Assembly (NCBI GenBank): GCA_031378845.1
Contig: JANNES010000018.1
Coordinates: 1 to 64,000 of the forward strand
DNA from: JAJNPS01 sp031378845
GTDB lineage: Bacteria; Pseudomonadota; Alphaproteobacteria; Rhodobacterales; Rhodobacteraceae
Direction: 5' to 3'
DNA: 64,000 nt
Of the stretch, positions 51,709 to 60,171 are shown one piece after another. Every line of letters starts with the position of its first letter. Within the stretch, counting starts at the first letter, position 1. The notes under the pieces were generated by a model. It was given only the letters and a program-made list of their open reading frames with translations, did not search any database and was not told the origin of the DNA. The position numbers and the translations under genes were made by a program.

Positions 51709-52596
51709 CTATTTGATAAGGGGCAACAAGGTTTCGGCGGTGATGCGCATCTGACCGTCGTAGAACTTTTCGGTCAGCACAGAAGAGCCATGATCCTGGA
51801 TGAATTTCAGCTGCTCGGGCGAGATATCGACCGGGTTGCGCTCCACCATGTCGGGGTAGATCGCGGCGGGCGTGCGGTCGACCGGGGCCACGAATTCGTT
51901 GGTCAGCGCGCCGTCATACCCGATGCTGCGCAACGTCGCGACGATGGCCTTCCAGTCCAGATGGCCAAGTCCCGCCGCAAAGCGGTTGTTGTCGGCGACG
52001 TGGAAATCGAACAAACGCTTGCCCGCGAGCCGGATGGCGTCATGGATATTCGATTCCTCCATGTTCAGGTGGTAGGCATCAAGGCATACGCCACAATCAG
52101 GATGAACCGCATCGGCAAGGGCAAGCGCCTGGGCCGCGCGGTTGAAGAAATAGGTCTCGAACCGGTTCAACGGTTCAATCGCGACCTTGACGCCGACCTT
52201 TTGCGCATGGGCAAAGCATTCGCGGGTGGCGTCCACCACCCATTTCCATTCTTCTTCCTCGGTCGCATCGGGCACCACCTTGCCCACCGTGGTGGGCACC
52301 AGAGTGATGATTTCGCCCTCAAGTTCCGACACCATCGTCAGCACCGATTTCACGTAATCGACAGACCGCGCCCGCTGGCCTTCGTCCTTGGCGGCAAGGT
52401 TGCGCTCCCCCAGCGTCAGGGTCACGGCACCCCAGCAGCGGATGCCATGCTCTTTCAAGAGGGCGCGGGTTTCCTTGACCTTGTATTGCTGCGGCTCGCC
52501 CGAGATTTCGATGGATTCGTAGCCGTATTTCTTGATCCGCCGCAGCGTCACGTCCAGCGGCTCGGCCCGCATCCAGTTATGGGTTGAAAGATGCAT
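51709..52596 (-). CDS. Sugar phosphate isomerase/epimerase-type TIM barrel
   Basis: A 295-residue xylose-isomerase-like barrel. The metal site is visible in AIEPLNRFETYFFNR (Glu), CLDAYHLNMEE (Asp, His), FHVADNNRFAAGLGHLDW (His) and the terminal LTNEF (Glu). The NRFE-type loop is characteristic of ketose 3-epimerases (D-psicose/D-tagatose/L-ribulose). ATG 52596 starts the family N-terminus MHLSTHNWM; the longer in-frame reading lacks a site. First gene of the minus-strand operon. Confidence 0.85.
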   Translation of the reverse strand: MHLSTHNWMRAEPLDVTLRRIKKYGYESIEISGEPQQYKVKETRALLKEHGIRCWGAVTLTLGERNLAAKDEGQRARSVDYVKSVLTMVSELEGEIITLVPTTVGKVVPDATEEEEWKWVVDATRECFAHAQKVGVKVAIEPLNRFETYFFNRAAQALALADAVHPDCGVCLDAYHLNMEESNIHDAIRLAGKRLFDFHVADNNRFAAGLGHLDWKAIVATLRSIGYDGALTNEFVAPVDRTPAAIYPDMVERNPVDISPEQLKFIQDHGSSVLTEKFYDGQMRITAETLLPLIK

Positions 52597-52662
52597 GTTG
52601 TCCCCCTTTTGTGGTTTCGGGCCATCCTGATGCAAGATCAGGAGCGCCAACTGATTGCCTCA

Positions 52663-52679
52663 ATCTGGTTAGACCAGAT
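52663..52679. promoter_or_regulatory. Perfect 17-bp palindromic operator candidate
   Basis: ATCTGGTTAGACCAGAT has exact 7-bp arms around TAG. It carries the TGGTnnnACCA core found also at 52831 and 43186. It lies 67 bp upstream of the minus-strand epimerase start (52596), within its promoter region. Confidence 0.7.
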
Positions 52680-52827
52680 GATCCATCTGCAGTAATATCG
52701 CAAAGGTTTGACTCGCGCAAGATCAGACGGAAAACACCTAAAAATGGTTAGAATATCGCAATTTAGCATTGAAATCGATATGATCTTACTTCGTCTGGTG
52801 CCCGTTAGTGTCGGCCAGCCCACGCTT

Positions 52828-52842
52828 GTTTGGTAATACCAG
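52828..52842. promoter_or_regulatory. Candidate GntR operator, identical to the transporter-operon site
   Basis: GTTTGGTAATACCAG is identical over 15 bp to 43183-43197. It lies 83 bp upstream of the plus-strand barrel gene at 52925. With the palindrome at 52663-52679, the 328-bp divergent region 52597-52924 holds one site per operon; the rest of the region shows no gene. Confidence 0.7.
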
Positions 52843-52924
52843 CTTGACGACAGCCCCCGATCCGATGAACCATCGAGCCGATGAGTGAGCGGGCCCTGAT
52901 CCGGCAACACAATAGGGGGACAAG

Positions 52925-53980
52925 ATGGCGACGACAATGAAAGGGCCGGGAATATTTCTGGCGCAATTTGTAAGCGATCAGGCACCGTACAACAGCCTTG
53001 CGTCGATCGCAAAATGGGCCGGCGATCTGGGGTTTCGGGGCATCCAGATCCCAAGCTGGGACATACGGTTGTTTGATCTGAAAAAGGCCGCCACATCGAA
53101 AACCTATTGCGACGAGATCAAGGGTGTCTGCGCCGGGGCCGGGGTCGAGATCACCGAGCTTTCCACCCATTTGCAGGGCCAGTTGGTGGCGGTCAATCCG
53201 GTCTATGACGCAATGTTCGACGGCTTTGCGCCCGCCTCGGTGCACGGCAATCCCAAGGCGCGGCAGGCCTGGGCGGTCGAGCAGATGCATCTGGCGGCCA
53301 AAGCGTCGCACAACCTAGGGCTTTTGGCATCGGTCAGCTTTACCGGCTCGCTGGCGTTTCCCTACCTTTACCCGTGGCCGCAGCGTCCGCCCGGCCTGGT
53401 CGACGAGGCCTTTGCCGAGCTTGGCCGCCGCTGGCGCCCAATCCTTGATGCCTATGAGGACGCCGGTGTCGATCTTGCCTATGAAATCCATCCCGGCGAG
53501 GACGTCTTTGACGGCGCGACGTTCGAGATGTTCCTCGATGCCGTCGGCGGGCACAAAAGATGCACCATCAACTACGACCCCTCGCATTTCTTGCTGCAAC
53601 AGTTGGATTATCTTGAGTTTATCGACATCTATCACAGCCGGATCGCGGCCTTTCATGTGAAAGATGCCGAGTTCAATCCGACCGGGCGACAGGGGGTCTA
53701 TTCCGGCTATCAGCCGTGGATGAAACGCGCCGCGCGGTTCCGCAGTCTGGGCGACGGGCAGGTGGATTTCGTAGGGATTTTCTCAAAGCTGGCCGAGTAT
53801 GGCTATGACCGCTGGGCCGTGATGGAATGGGAGTGCTGTCTCAAGCACCCCGAGGACGGGGCCGCCGAAGGGGCGCCGTTCATCAACAATCACATCATCC
53901 GGGTGACCGAGCGGGCGTTTGATGACTTTGCCGGTGGCGGCACGGATACGGCGCTGCTCAAGCGGCTGATGGGGATCTGA
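52925..53980 (+). CDS. Sugar phosphate isomerase/epimerase-type TIM barrel (long form)
   Basis: A 351-residue AP-endonuclease-2-type barrel, longer than the usual 280 residues. Key pieces: GFRGIQIPSWDIRLFDL, EIHPGEDVFDGATFEMFLDA (Glu), NYDPSHFLLQQLDYLEFI (Asp/His), RIAAFHVKDAEFNPTGRQG (His/Asp) and WAVMEWECCLKHPEDG (Glu). This group often occurs with inositol or sugar-alcohol genes; the substrate is unknown. It begins after GGGGGACA and is followed 2 bp later by a second barrel gene. Confidence 0.83.
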   Translation: MATTMKGPGIFLAQFVSDQAPYNSLASIAKWAGDLGFRGIQIPSWDIRLFDLKKAATSKTYCDEIKGVCAGAGVEITELSTHLQGQLVAVNPVYDAMFDGFAPASVHGNPKARQAWAVEQMHLAAKASHNLGLLASVSFTGSLAFPYLYPWPQRPPGLVDEAFAELGRRWRPILDAYEDAGVDLAYEIHPGEDVFDGATFEMFLDAVGGHKRCTINYDPSHFLLQQLDYLEFIDIYHSRIAAFHVKDAEFNPTGRQGVYSGYQPWMKRAARFRSLGDGQVDFVGIFSKLAEYGYDRWAVMEWECCLKHPEDGAAEGAPFINNHIIRVTERAFDDFAGGGTDTALLKRLMGI

Positions 53981-53982
53981 AG

Positions 53983-54831
53983 ATGCAGATCGGCATGTGC
54001 ATGCTCCTCTGGACGACCCATGTGACCGCTGACCACGAGGCCCTCTTGCGCGACATCAAGGCGGCCGGGTTTGATGGCGTCGAGGTGCCGATCTTTGAGG
54101 GCGAAACCGCGCATTACACACGTCTGGGCGATCTCTTGGACAAGATCGGTCTGACGCGGACGGCGGTTGCTGCGATGGGCGATCCGGCGATGAACCTGAT
54201 CGGGGATGCGGCGGCACGGGCGGCGGGCGTGGCGCATATGCGGCAGGTGATTGATTGCGCGCAGGCTTTGGGGGCGAAAACCCTGTCCGGACCGCTGCAT
54301 TCGACGCTTGGCCATTTCTCTGGCGCAGGTCCCACGGCGGCGGAGTTTGCGCATTCCATCGCCTCACAGCGGGCGATCGGCGATCATGCGGCCACGCGTG
54401 GCATCACCATCGGGCTGGAGGCGCTGAACCGGTTCGAATGCTATCTTGTGAACACGATGGCCGACCTCAGCGCCCACATCGACGCGGTCGGCCACCCCAA
54501 CATCCGGGCGATGTATGATACGTTTCACAGCAATATCGAAGAGAAAGACCCGATTGCCGCCTTTACCGACAACCTGCGCCACATCGTGCATGTGCATCTA
54601 TCCGAGAATGACCGGGGCGTGCCGGGACGGGGCAACATCCCTTGGGCCGAGACATTCGGCGCGATCCGCAGGTCAGGCTATGACGGTTGGCTGACGATCG
54701 AGGCTTTTGGCCGCGGGCTGCCTGCCCTTGCGGCGGCAACCAGGGTCTGGCGCGATTTTGCCGAAACCCCGGAGGCGGTCTACCGAGAAGGCTTCACCCA
54801 TATCCGCCGTGGATGGGATGGCGCAATCTGA
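53983..54831 (+). CDS. Ketose 3-epimerase-like TIM barrel
   Basis: A 282-residue barrel close to the D-tagatose/D-psicose 3-epimerase group. Metal ligands are in GLEALNRFECYLVNT (Glu), MYDTFHSNIEEKDP (Asp/His), HVHLSENDRGVPGRGNIPW (His) and LTIEAFGRG (Glu). It is the third such barrel in 3.1 kb and is tightly coupled to the preceding gene. Together with the enolase-superfamily dehydratase and dehydrogenase, it would suit breakdown of a rare ketose or branched sugar. Confidence 0.85.
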   Translation: MQIGMCMLLWTTHVTADHEALLRDIKAAGFDGVEVPIFEGETAHYTRLGDLLDKIGLTRTAVAAMGDPAMNLIGDAAARAAGVAHMRQVIDCAQALGAKTLSGPLHSTLGHFSGAGPTAAEFAHSIASQRAIGDHAATRGITIGLEALNRFECYLVNTMADLSAHIDAVGHPNIRAMYDTFHSNIEEKDPIAAFTDNLRHIVHVHLSENDRGVPGRGNIPWAETFGAIRRSGYDGWLTIEAFGRGLPALAAATRVWRDFAETPEAVYREGFTHIRRGWDGAI

Positions 54832-54890
54832 GGCTGCCGTCACGCTGGCAGACCGAGACCAGTTCGGATGTGCCTGCCAAAACCGGCATG

Positions 54891-55919
54891 TCAGGTCGTT
54901 GCGACGGGCTTTGACCGCATCCGGCTGACCGTTTCGCGCTCTGCCCGCTTGCACCGGATCGGCGGCAGATCGCGGTCCATCAGGTCCATGTCCTCCAGCA
55001 CCATGTCGCCCATGCGTTTCAGCGCGATGTCCAGCGCTCCCGCGCGGTGGGCTGACCGCAAGAACCCCTTCAATCCCCGCACCGGGTGATCCAGCGGCAA
55101 TGGCTCTTCGGGAAACACATCGCTTGCCGCGAGAATATGGCCAGACCGGACGGCCGCGATCAGATCGTCAAAGTTGACCACACCCGCACGGCTGAGCAAG
55201 ATGAACGCGGCCCCCGGTTTCATCTGGGCGAAATGCGCGGCGTCAAGAAAGCCTTCGTTTTCACCCGTCACCGAGGCGACGCAAAACACCACGTCCGAAC
55301 TGGACAGAACCTCGTCGAGGCTTGCCGGGGTCGCGCGATGATCACGGATGACCGAGGGCGGCAACCAAGGGTCATAGACCTTGATCCGGGGGCGGAACCC
55401 TTCCAGCACGCGCGCAACCGCCCGGCCCAGATCGCCAAATCCGATCATCCCGACATCGGCCCCGGTCAGCAGCCGCGCGCGGTGATTTCCTGCAAATCCC
55501 CACAACTCGTGGCCGGTCCGGAACGCAATGTCCGCATCCACAACGTCGCGCAAGAGGTTGAGCACAAAGGCAAGTCCGATTTCGGCCACGGGTTCGGCAA
55601 AGACCGCGCCTGTCGTCAGCGTGTGGATGCCGCGCTGGAACAAGATGTCGTAGGGCATGTTGGCATAGAGGTTGCTTTCGACGTTCAGAACCGCCTTCAG
55701 CGCGGGCATGCGTGCCAGCAACTCCGCAGGGATCGGCGGCTGGCCGAGGACATAGCGCACCTCGGCCAGTGTCGCGTCGGGCAGGGCACTCAACCCGTCC
55801 GTCGCAACCTCGACGATGCGGTAGCGGTGATAGAGCGCGGCCTTGGCCGTACCGGTAAAGATCATGTCGATGCTGCGCGGGTCCGGGGCAGACAGGATCA
55901 GGGGCTTTGTGCGTGCCAT
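54891..55919 (-). CDS. D-2-hydroxyacid dehydrogenase-family protein
   Basis: A 342-residue NAD-dependent dehydrogenase. The NAD-binding turn is GMIGFGDLGRAVARVL. The later motif FILLSRAGVVNFDDLIAAV carries the substrate-binding Arg, and the catalytic His is in FLRSAHRAGAL. The N-terminal domain is longer than in typical members. It begins 1 bp after the stop of the ABC ATPase and is the last gene of the minus-strand CUT2 operon, so it probably acts on the imported carbohydrate. Confidence 0.83.
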   Translation of the reverse strand: MARTKPLILSAPDPRSIDMIFTGTAKAALYHRYRIVEVATDGLSALPDATLAEVRYVLGQPPIPAELLARMPALKAVLNVESNLYANMPYDILFQRGIHTLTTGAVFAEPVAEIGLAFVLNLLRDVVDADIAFRTGHELWGFAGNHRARLLTGADVGMIGFGDLGRAVARVLEGFRPRIKVYDPWLPPSVIRDHRATPASLDEVLSSSDVVFCVASVTGENEGFLDAAHFAQMKPGAAFILLSRAGVVNFDDLIAAVRSGHILAASDVFPEEPLPLDHPVRGLKGFLRSAHRAGALDIALKRMGDMVLEDMDLMDRDLPPIRCKRAERETVSRMRSKPVATT

Positions 55920-55920
55920 C

Positions 55921-56667
55921 TCAGGCGTGTTCCATGCCGGTGATCACCCGCTCCACGTCTTCGACCGTTGTGGTCTTGGGGTCGATGTTGTCGGCCACCA
56001 CGGTACCCAGCCGCATCACCACGATCCGGTCCACGACCTGAAAGACGTGATGGATGTTGTGCGCGATAAAGATGCACGAATGCCCGGAATCACGCGCCTG
56101 GCGGACAAAGTTCAATACCCCTTGGGTCTCGGCGACGCCCAGATTGTTGGTGGGCTCATCCAGGATGATGATGTCACTGTCGAAATGCATCGCCCGCGCG
56201 ATGGCGACCGCTTGCCGCTCGCCGCCAGACAGGGCGGAAATCGGTGTCGTGGGCGGGATGTTCTTGGTGATACCGACCTGACGCAGCAAGGCGGATGTCG
56301 CGGTGGCCATTGCGGCGTGGTCCAGATGACCCAAGATCCCCTTGGTCGGCTCGCGCCCCAGAAAGATGTTTCGCGCGATAGAGAGTTGCGTCACCAGGGC
56401 GGAATCTTGATAGATCGTCTCGATCCCGTTGTTGATTGCATCCGTGGTTGAGTTCATCTCGACCTTGCGCCCGCCGATGTAGATATCGCCGCTGGTTGCG
56501 CGAACAGCACCGGACAACACCTTGATCATGGTGGATTTACCGGCACCGTTGTCGCCCAGAAGTCCGACGATCTCGCCCTTGTGGACGGTCAGGCTGACAT
56601 TGCGCAAGGCCTGCACGCGCCCGTAAGACTTGCTGATATTGACCATCCGCACCAGTTCTTCGGCCAT
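55921..56667 (-). CDS. CUT2-type ABC transporter ATP-binding protein (single domain, FrcA-like)
   Basis: A 248-residue ATPase with one nucleotide-binding domain, unlike the two-domain RbsA form at 14432. Walker A is GDNGAGKST, the signature is LSGGERQAVAIARA, Walker B is IIILDEPTNNLGV and the H-loop is FIAHNIHHV. FrcA-type ATPases of fructose importers have this short form. It lies 3 bp from the permease gene and 1 bp from the dehydrogenase gene. Confidence 0.88.
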   Translation of the reverse strand: MAEELVRMVNISKSYGRVQALRNVSLTVHKGEIVGLLGDNGAGKSTMIKVLSGAVRATSGDIYIGGRKVEMNSTTDAINNGIETIYQDSALVTQLSIARNIFLGREPTKGILGHLDHAAMATATSALLRQVGITKNIPPTTPISALSGGERQAVAIARAMHFDSDIIILDEPTNNLGVAETQGVLNFVRQARDSGHSCIFIAHNIHHVFQVVDRIVVMRLGTVVADNIDPKTTTVEDVERVITGMEHA

Positions 56668-56670
56668 CTG

Positions 56671-57657
56671 TCATTCCCCCGAATGATGGCGGCGTTCCAG
56701 CCACGAATGCAGCGCCATCATGCCAAGGATGATCGCGCCGATAAAGATGTTGTAGGCCAGGCCCGGCACCCCGATCATCACGATGCCGTTGCGCATCAAC
56801 CGCAGGATAAAGATGCCCAGAACGGTGCCGATGATGGTGCCGCGCCCGCCCAGCAGGGACGTGCCGCCAATCACCACCATGGCGATGACCTCCAATTCAT
56901 AGCCGGTGCCGGAATTGGGATTGGCCGCCGAGGTGCGGATCGAGCTGATGATGCCTGCCAGCGCCGAAAGCGTTGCGCTTAGGACAAACAAGGCGATCTT
57001 GGTGCGGGCCACGTTCACCCCACGCGCACGGGCCGCGTTGGCATTGCCACCGGTCGCCTGGATCCAGTTGCCCACGCGCGTTCCGGTCAGGACGTAATGC
57101 AGGACGACGGCAACCGCGACGAACCAGAACAGCGACATGTACAGCCTGAGCGGGCCCAGCTGGACATCACCCACCAGAGCCGAGGCGAGCCACTGACCCT
57201 CCGCACTCCAGGTGCGCTGGGGAAAGCCGTCGGTGATGTAAAGCGCGGTTCCGCGGGCCACCAGCAGCATGCCCAGCGTAACCAGAAAGGACGGGATTTT
57301 CAGCGCGGTGACGAACCAGCCGTTGACGATCCCGATCAATGCGGCAAGCGCGATGGCGATCACGAACGCGACTTCCAGCGACGTGGCCCCCGAATTGAAC
57401 AGCGCCCACATCACCACCGGGGTCAGCCCGAACACCGCCCCCACCGACAGATCGAACTCGCCCGCCGTCATCAACAGCGTCATCGCCAGTGCGATCAGGC
57501 CCAGCTCGACCGTAAAGGCCAGCGTGTTGGAGATGTTCAGCACCGAAAGGAACGCCGGATTGATGGCCGTAAAGACGATGATTTCCAGCAATAGCAGAAT
57601 GGCCGGACCTGCTTCGGGGCGGGCAAAGAGCCGCTTTACAAGGCTTTGGGGTTCCAA
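56671..57657 (-). CDS. CUT2-type ABC transporter permease (FrcC-like)
   Basis: A 328-residue permease with about nine membrane helices. The family block LIALAMTLLMTAGEFDLSVG lies near residue 55. The C-terminal EVIAMVVIGGTSLLGGRGTI is also typical. It is the only permease of this importer, which is expected to form a homodimer. It lies between the binding-protein and ATPase genes. Confidence 0.88.
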   Translation of the reverse strand: MEPQSLVKRLFARPEAGPAILLLLEIIVFTAINPAFLSVLNISNTLAFTVELGLIALAMTLLMTAGEFDLSVGAVFGLTPVVMWALFNSGATSLEVAFVIAIALAALIGIVNGWFVTALKIPSFLVTLGMLLVARGTALYITDGFPQRTWSAEGQWLASALVGDVQLGPLRLYMSLFWFVAVAVVLHYVLTGTRVGNWIQATGGNANAARARGVNVARTKIALFVLSATLSALAGIISSIRTSAANPNSGTGYELEVIAMVVIGGTSLLGGRGTIIGTVLGIFILRLMRNGIVMIGVPGLAYNIFIGAIILGMMALHSWLERRHHSGE

Positions 57658-57724
57658 GGGATGCTCTTTGCGCGAGGATCAGGTCCGATGCGCGGCGACC
57701 GAGGGGGCCGCCGCGCCTCAAGGG

Positions 57725-58666
57725 TTACTTGCCGCTCATGATGTCGTCATAGACCTGCGCGGTGTCTTTTTCATAAAGCGCACCAGTGATGACATCGAAT
57801 GCTGCTGGTGTGCCGCCCGCCTGCATTGCCGCCAGTGACAGCGCCACATAGCTTGTCGCCTGCGGGTCCTGCCATTGCGCCGCGTTCACATAGCCGTTCA
57901 GGACCTGTTGCGTGGTATCAAGTGAATTGCCCCAGCCGACGACGGGGATCTCGCCCGGCTTGATGCCGACCTGATCGAACACCCGCGCGATGGAGCCGGT
58001 GACCAGATCACCCAGACCGATGATCGCGTTCACCTTGGTTCGGTTGGCTGTCATGTAGTCCGACATCCTTGTGATGATCTCGGCCTGGTCCAGCGTGGCA
58101 TCGGTTACCTCCCACGTGATGTTCAATGGCTCGAACACCGTTGCGATCCCGGCCTCTTCTTGCACGCCGTAGGTGGCGCCGGGGACCTCGACCGGCATCC
58201 AGACAAAGTCGCCCGATTTTACAAGGCCCTTGTCGACGAGGTACTGCGCCCAGCCCGCGCCCACAACACCAAGATCGGCGCCGACATAGGCGTCAAAGCT
58301 GGCGGTCGGATCGGGTGTGTTCATGTTGATGATCGGAATGCCAGCCGCGTTCGCCTCGGCTGCGACCTCGACAAGGCTGCCGGGGTCGGGGCTGGACGTC
58401 ACGATCCCGTCCGCGCCCGATGCAATCGCAGCCCGCACGGCCTCTTGGTGCGAGGGCACGTCGCCAGAATGGAACGAGGTGTTGACCGTGTTGCCGGTAT
58501 CGGCCGCCCAGCGATTTGCCCCATCGAGGAAGTAGGTCCAGACCGGATCGGCTGGTGAGCCATGCGAGATCCAGTAAAATGTCTTGCCCTCGGCCAACGC
58601 GATCGAACTTGTTGCCGCGACAGCAATGATTGCCGTCGTCAGGCCAAAAAATGTCCTTCTGAGCAT
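57725..58666 (-). CDS. CUT2-type ABC transporter substrate-binding protein (FrcB/RbsB-like)
   Basis: A 313-residue periplasmic protein. The signal peptide runs from MLRRTFFGLTTAIIAVAATS to about ALAEG. The mature part starts TFYWISHGSPADPVWTYFLD, followed by VRAAIASGADGIVTSSPDP, the usual Peripla_BP_4 fold. First gene of the operon; 442 bp upstream lies the divergent LacI regulator. The ligand is probably a monosaccharide such as fructose, inferred from the single-domain ATPase and LacI neighbour. Confidence 0.87.
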   Translation of the reverse strand: MLRRTFFGLTTAIIAVAATSSIALAEGKTFYWISHGSPADPVWTYFLDGANRWAADTGNTVNTSFHSGDVPSHQEAVRAAIASGADGIVTSSPDPGSLVEVAAEANAAGIPIINMNTPDPTASFDAYVGADLGVVGAGWAQYLVDKGLVKSGDFVWMPVEVPGATYGVQEEAGIATVFEPLNITWEVTDATLDQAEIITRMSDYMTANRTKVNAIIGLGDLVTGSIARVFDQVGIKPGEIPVVGWGNSLDTTQQVLNGYVNAAQWQDPQATSYVALSLAAMQAGGTPAAFDVITGALYEKDTAQVYDDIMSGK

Positions 58667-59108
58667 CGTGGTCTCCTCCTTTGACCATTTCCGGGCTAAT
58701 CGGCCCGCTTTGCGGTGTTATGCGGTTTCGCAGCCATGGCGCGGCGCAAGTCTTGGGTCTTGAAAACGGCTGATCACGGTGCGACCTCCCGCCGCACCAA
58801 CGGTGACTTTCCACCTCGACAGTGGTGAAGCGCGCGCGTGCAAGAGGCAAACCAAATTCCCATCAGATCACATCAACACCGTCCGCAGCAAAGCGCCACA
58901 GGCGTCACAAAAGTTCAGATAGTGCGTCTTAATGATCCTGAAATATACAATAATAACAGCGTAGTACGGAAGTCTTTTGAGAATATTTCTGTGCTCCTCC
59001 TGCTGCGATTGCATTGTGCATTTCATGACGCAAACTGATGTGCTAGCGTCATGCCATTGCCGTCAGACCCGGCAAAGCCCGGGTCAGACCAGCCGCAGCA
59101 GGCACCGC
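58667..59108. other. Divergent control region between binding-protein and LacI genes
   Basis: No gene is supported in this 442-bp region. It is AT-richer between about 58915 and 59000 than the coding surroundings, as expected for promoters. TTGAAAACGGCTGATCA near 58758 has a central CG and partial symmetry and could be a LacI-type site, but the match is weak. Confidence 0.4.
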
Positions 59109-60131
59109 ATGCGCAAAGCGACGATCAGGGACATCGCGGCGGGTGCAGACGTCTCCACCGCGACGGTGGACCGTGTGCTGAACGGGCGCGGGGGCGTGTC
59201 GGCTGTCAACCGTCAGCGGGTCTATACAGCCGCCAAGGCGCTTGGCTATCTGCCCACCGAAGACAAGGTCACCTTGCCGTCCCGCCCGGCCCATCTGGAA
59301 TTCTTTATCCCCTTTGGGCGCAGCGAATTTATGCACAATCTGGCAGAAACCATCCGGGACTTTGCGGCCCATCTGCCGCTGGTTGCATCCTGTACCATTC
59401 ATTCGGTGGACGGCCAGTCGCCCCAGGCACTGGTCAGGGCGGTTGAGAAAACCGCGCTGCAAACCAGTGGCGTCGGGTTGATCACGGTGGACCATCCGAT
59501 GACCCGCAATGCGATCCGGCAATTGTCGGATGCGGGTGTACGGGTGATCACCATCGCGTCTGATGTGCTGCAGACGCCGCGCTCTGCCTATGTGGGTGTT
59601 GATAACCGGGTGGCCGGTCGCACGGCGGGGCTGGTGATGGGACGCATGGCGGGGGCGGCGACCGGGTCGTTGTGCCTGTTTCTGGGCTCGCGCGCCTATC
59701 ACGGCCACGAGGAACGCGAATACGGGTTTCGCGCCGTCATCACCGAGCATTTTCCCGGTTTGCGTCTTTTGCCGGCGATCGAGACGGACGAAGACAATTC
59801 CACTTCATATGTTGCGGCGCAAAGGCTGTTGCGTCACGAGCTGGATGTGGTGGGGGTCTACTGCGTCGGGGCAGGGCGGTCGGGCATCGCGCGGGCGGTC
59901 GCGGAAATGGGCCGACCACGCCCATATGTCATCTTTCACGACCTGACGGACCACACGCGCGACTTTCTGGCGCGGGACTTGATTGATGTGGTGATCGACC
60001 AGAACGCGCGTCTGACGGGCGAGCAGTCGGTGATCCGGCTGTTGGGTTCCATCGCGTCGGCGGCACCGTTTCTGACGCTGAAATACATCGAGCCCCGGAT
60101 CATCTTGCGCGAGAACATTCCGGTGCGGTGA
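59109..60131 (+). CDS. LacI-family transcriptional regulator
   Basis: A 340-residue repressor. The helix-turn-helix TIRDIAAGADVSTATVDRVL lies at the very start from ATG 59109, followed by the hinge and the binding domain (GVGLITVDHPMTRNAIRQLS, GVDNRVAGRTAGLVMGRMAG). An upstream in-frame ATG at 59025 would add 28 residues without family similarity. The binding domain belongs to the ribose/fructose-type group. It is divergent from the CUT2 operon and is its likely regulator. Confidence 0.86.
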   Translation: MRKATIRDIAAGADVSTATVDRVLNGRGGVSAVNRQRVYTAAKALGYLPTEDKVTLPSRPAHLEFFIPFGRSEFMHNLAETIRDFAAHLPLVASCTIHSVDGQSPQALVRAVEKTALQTSGVGLITVDHPMTRNAIRQLSDAGVRVITIASDVLQTPRSAYVGVDNRVAGRTAGLVMGRMAGAATGSLCLFLGSRAYHGHEEREYGFRAVITEHFPGLRLLPAIETDEDNSTSYVAAQRLLRHELDVVGVYCVGAGRSGIARAVAEMGRPRPYVIFHDLTDHTRDFLARDLIDVVIDQNARLTGEQSVIRLLGSIASAAPFLTLKYIEPRIILRENIPVR

Positions 60132-60171
60132 CGGTTTGCCGCGCATGGGTCAAACGGCGCATCCGCGATGG

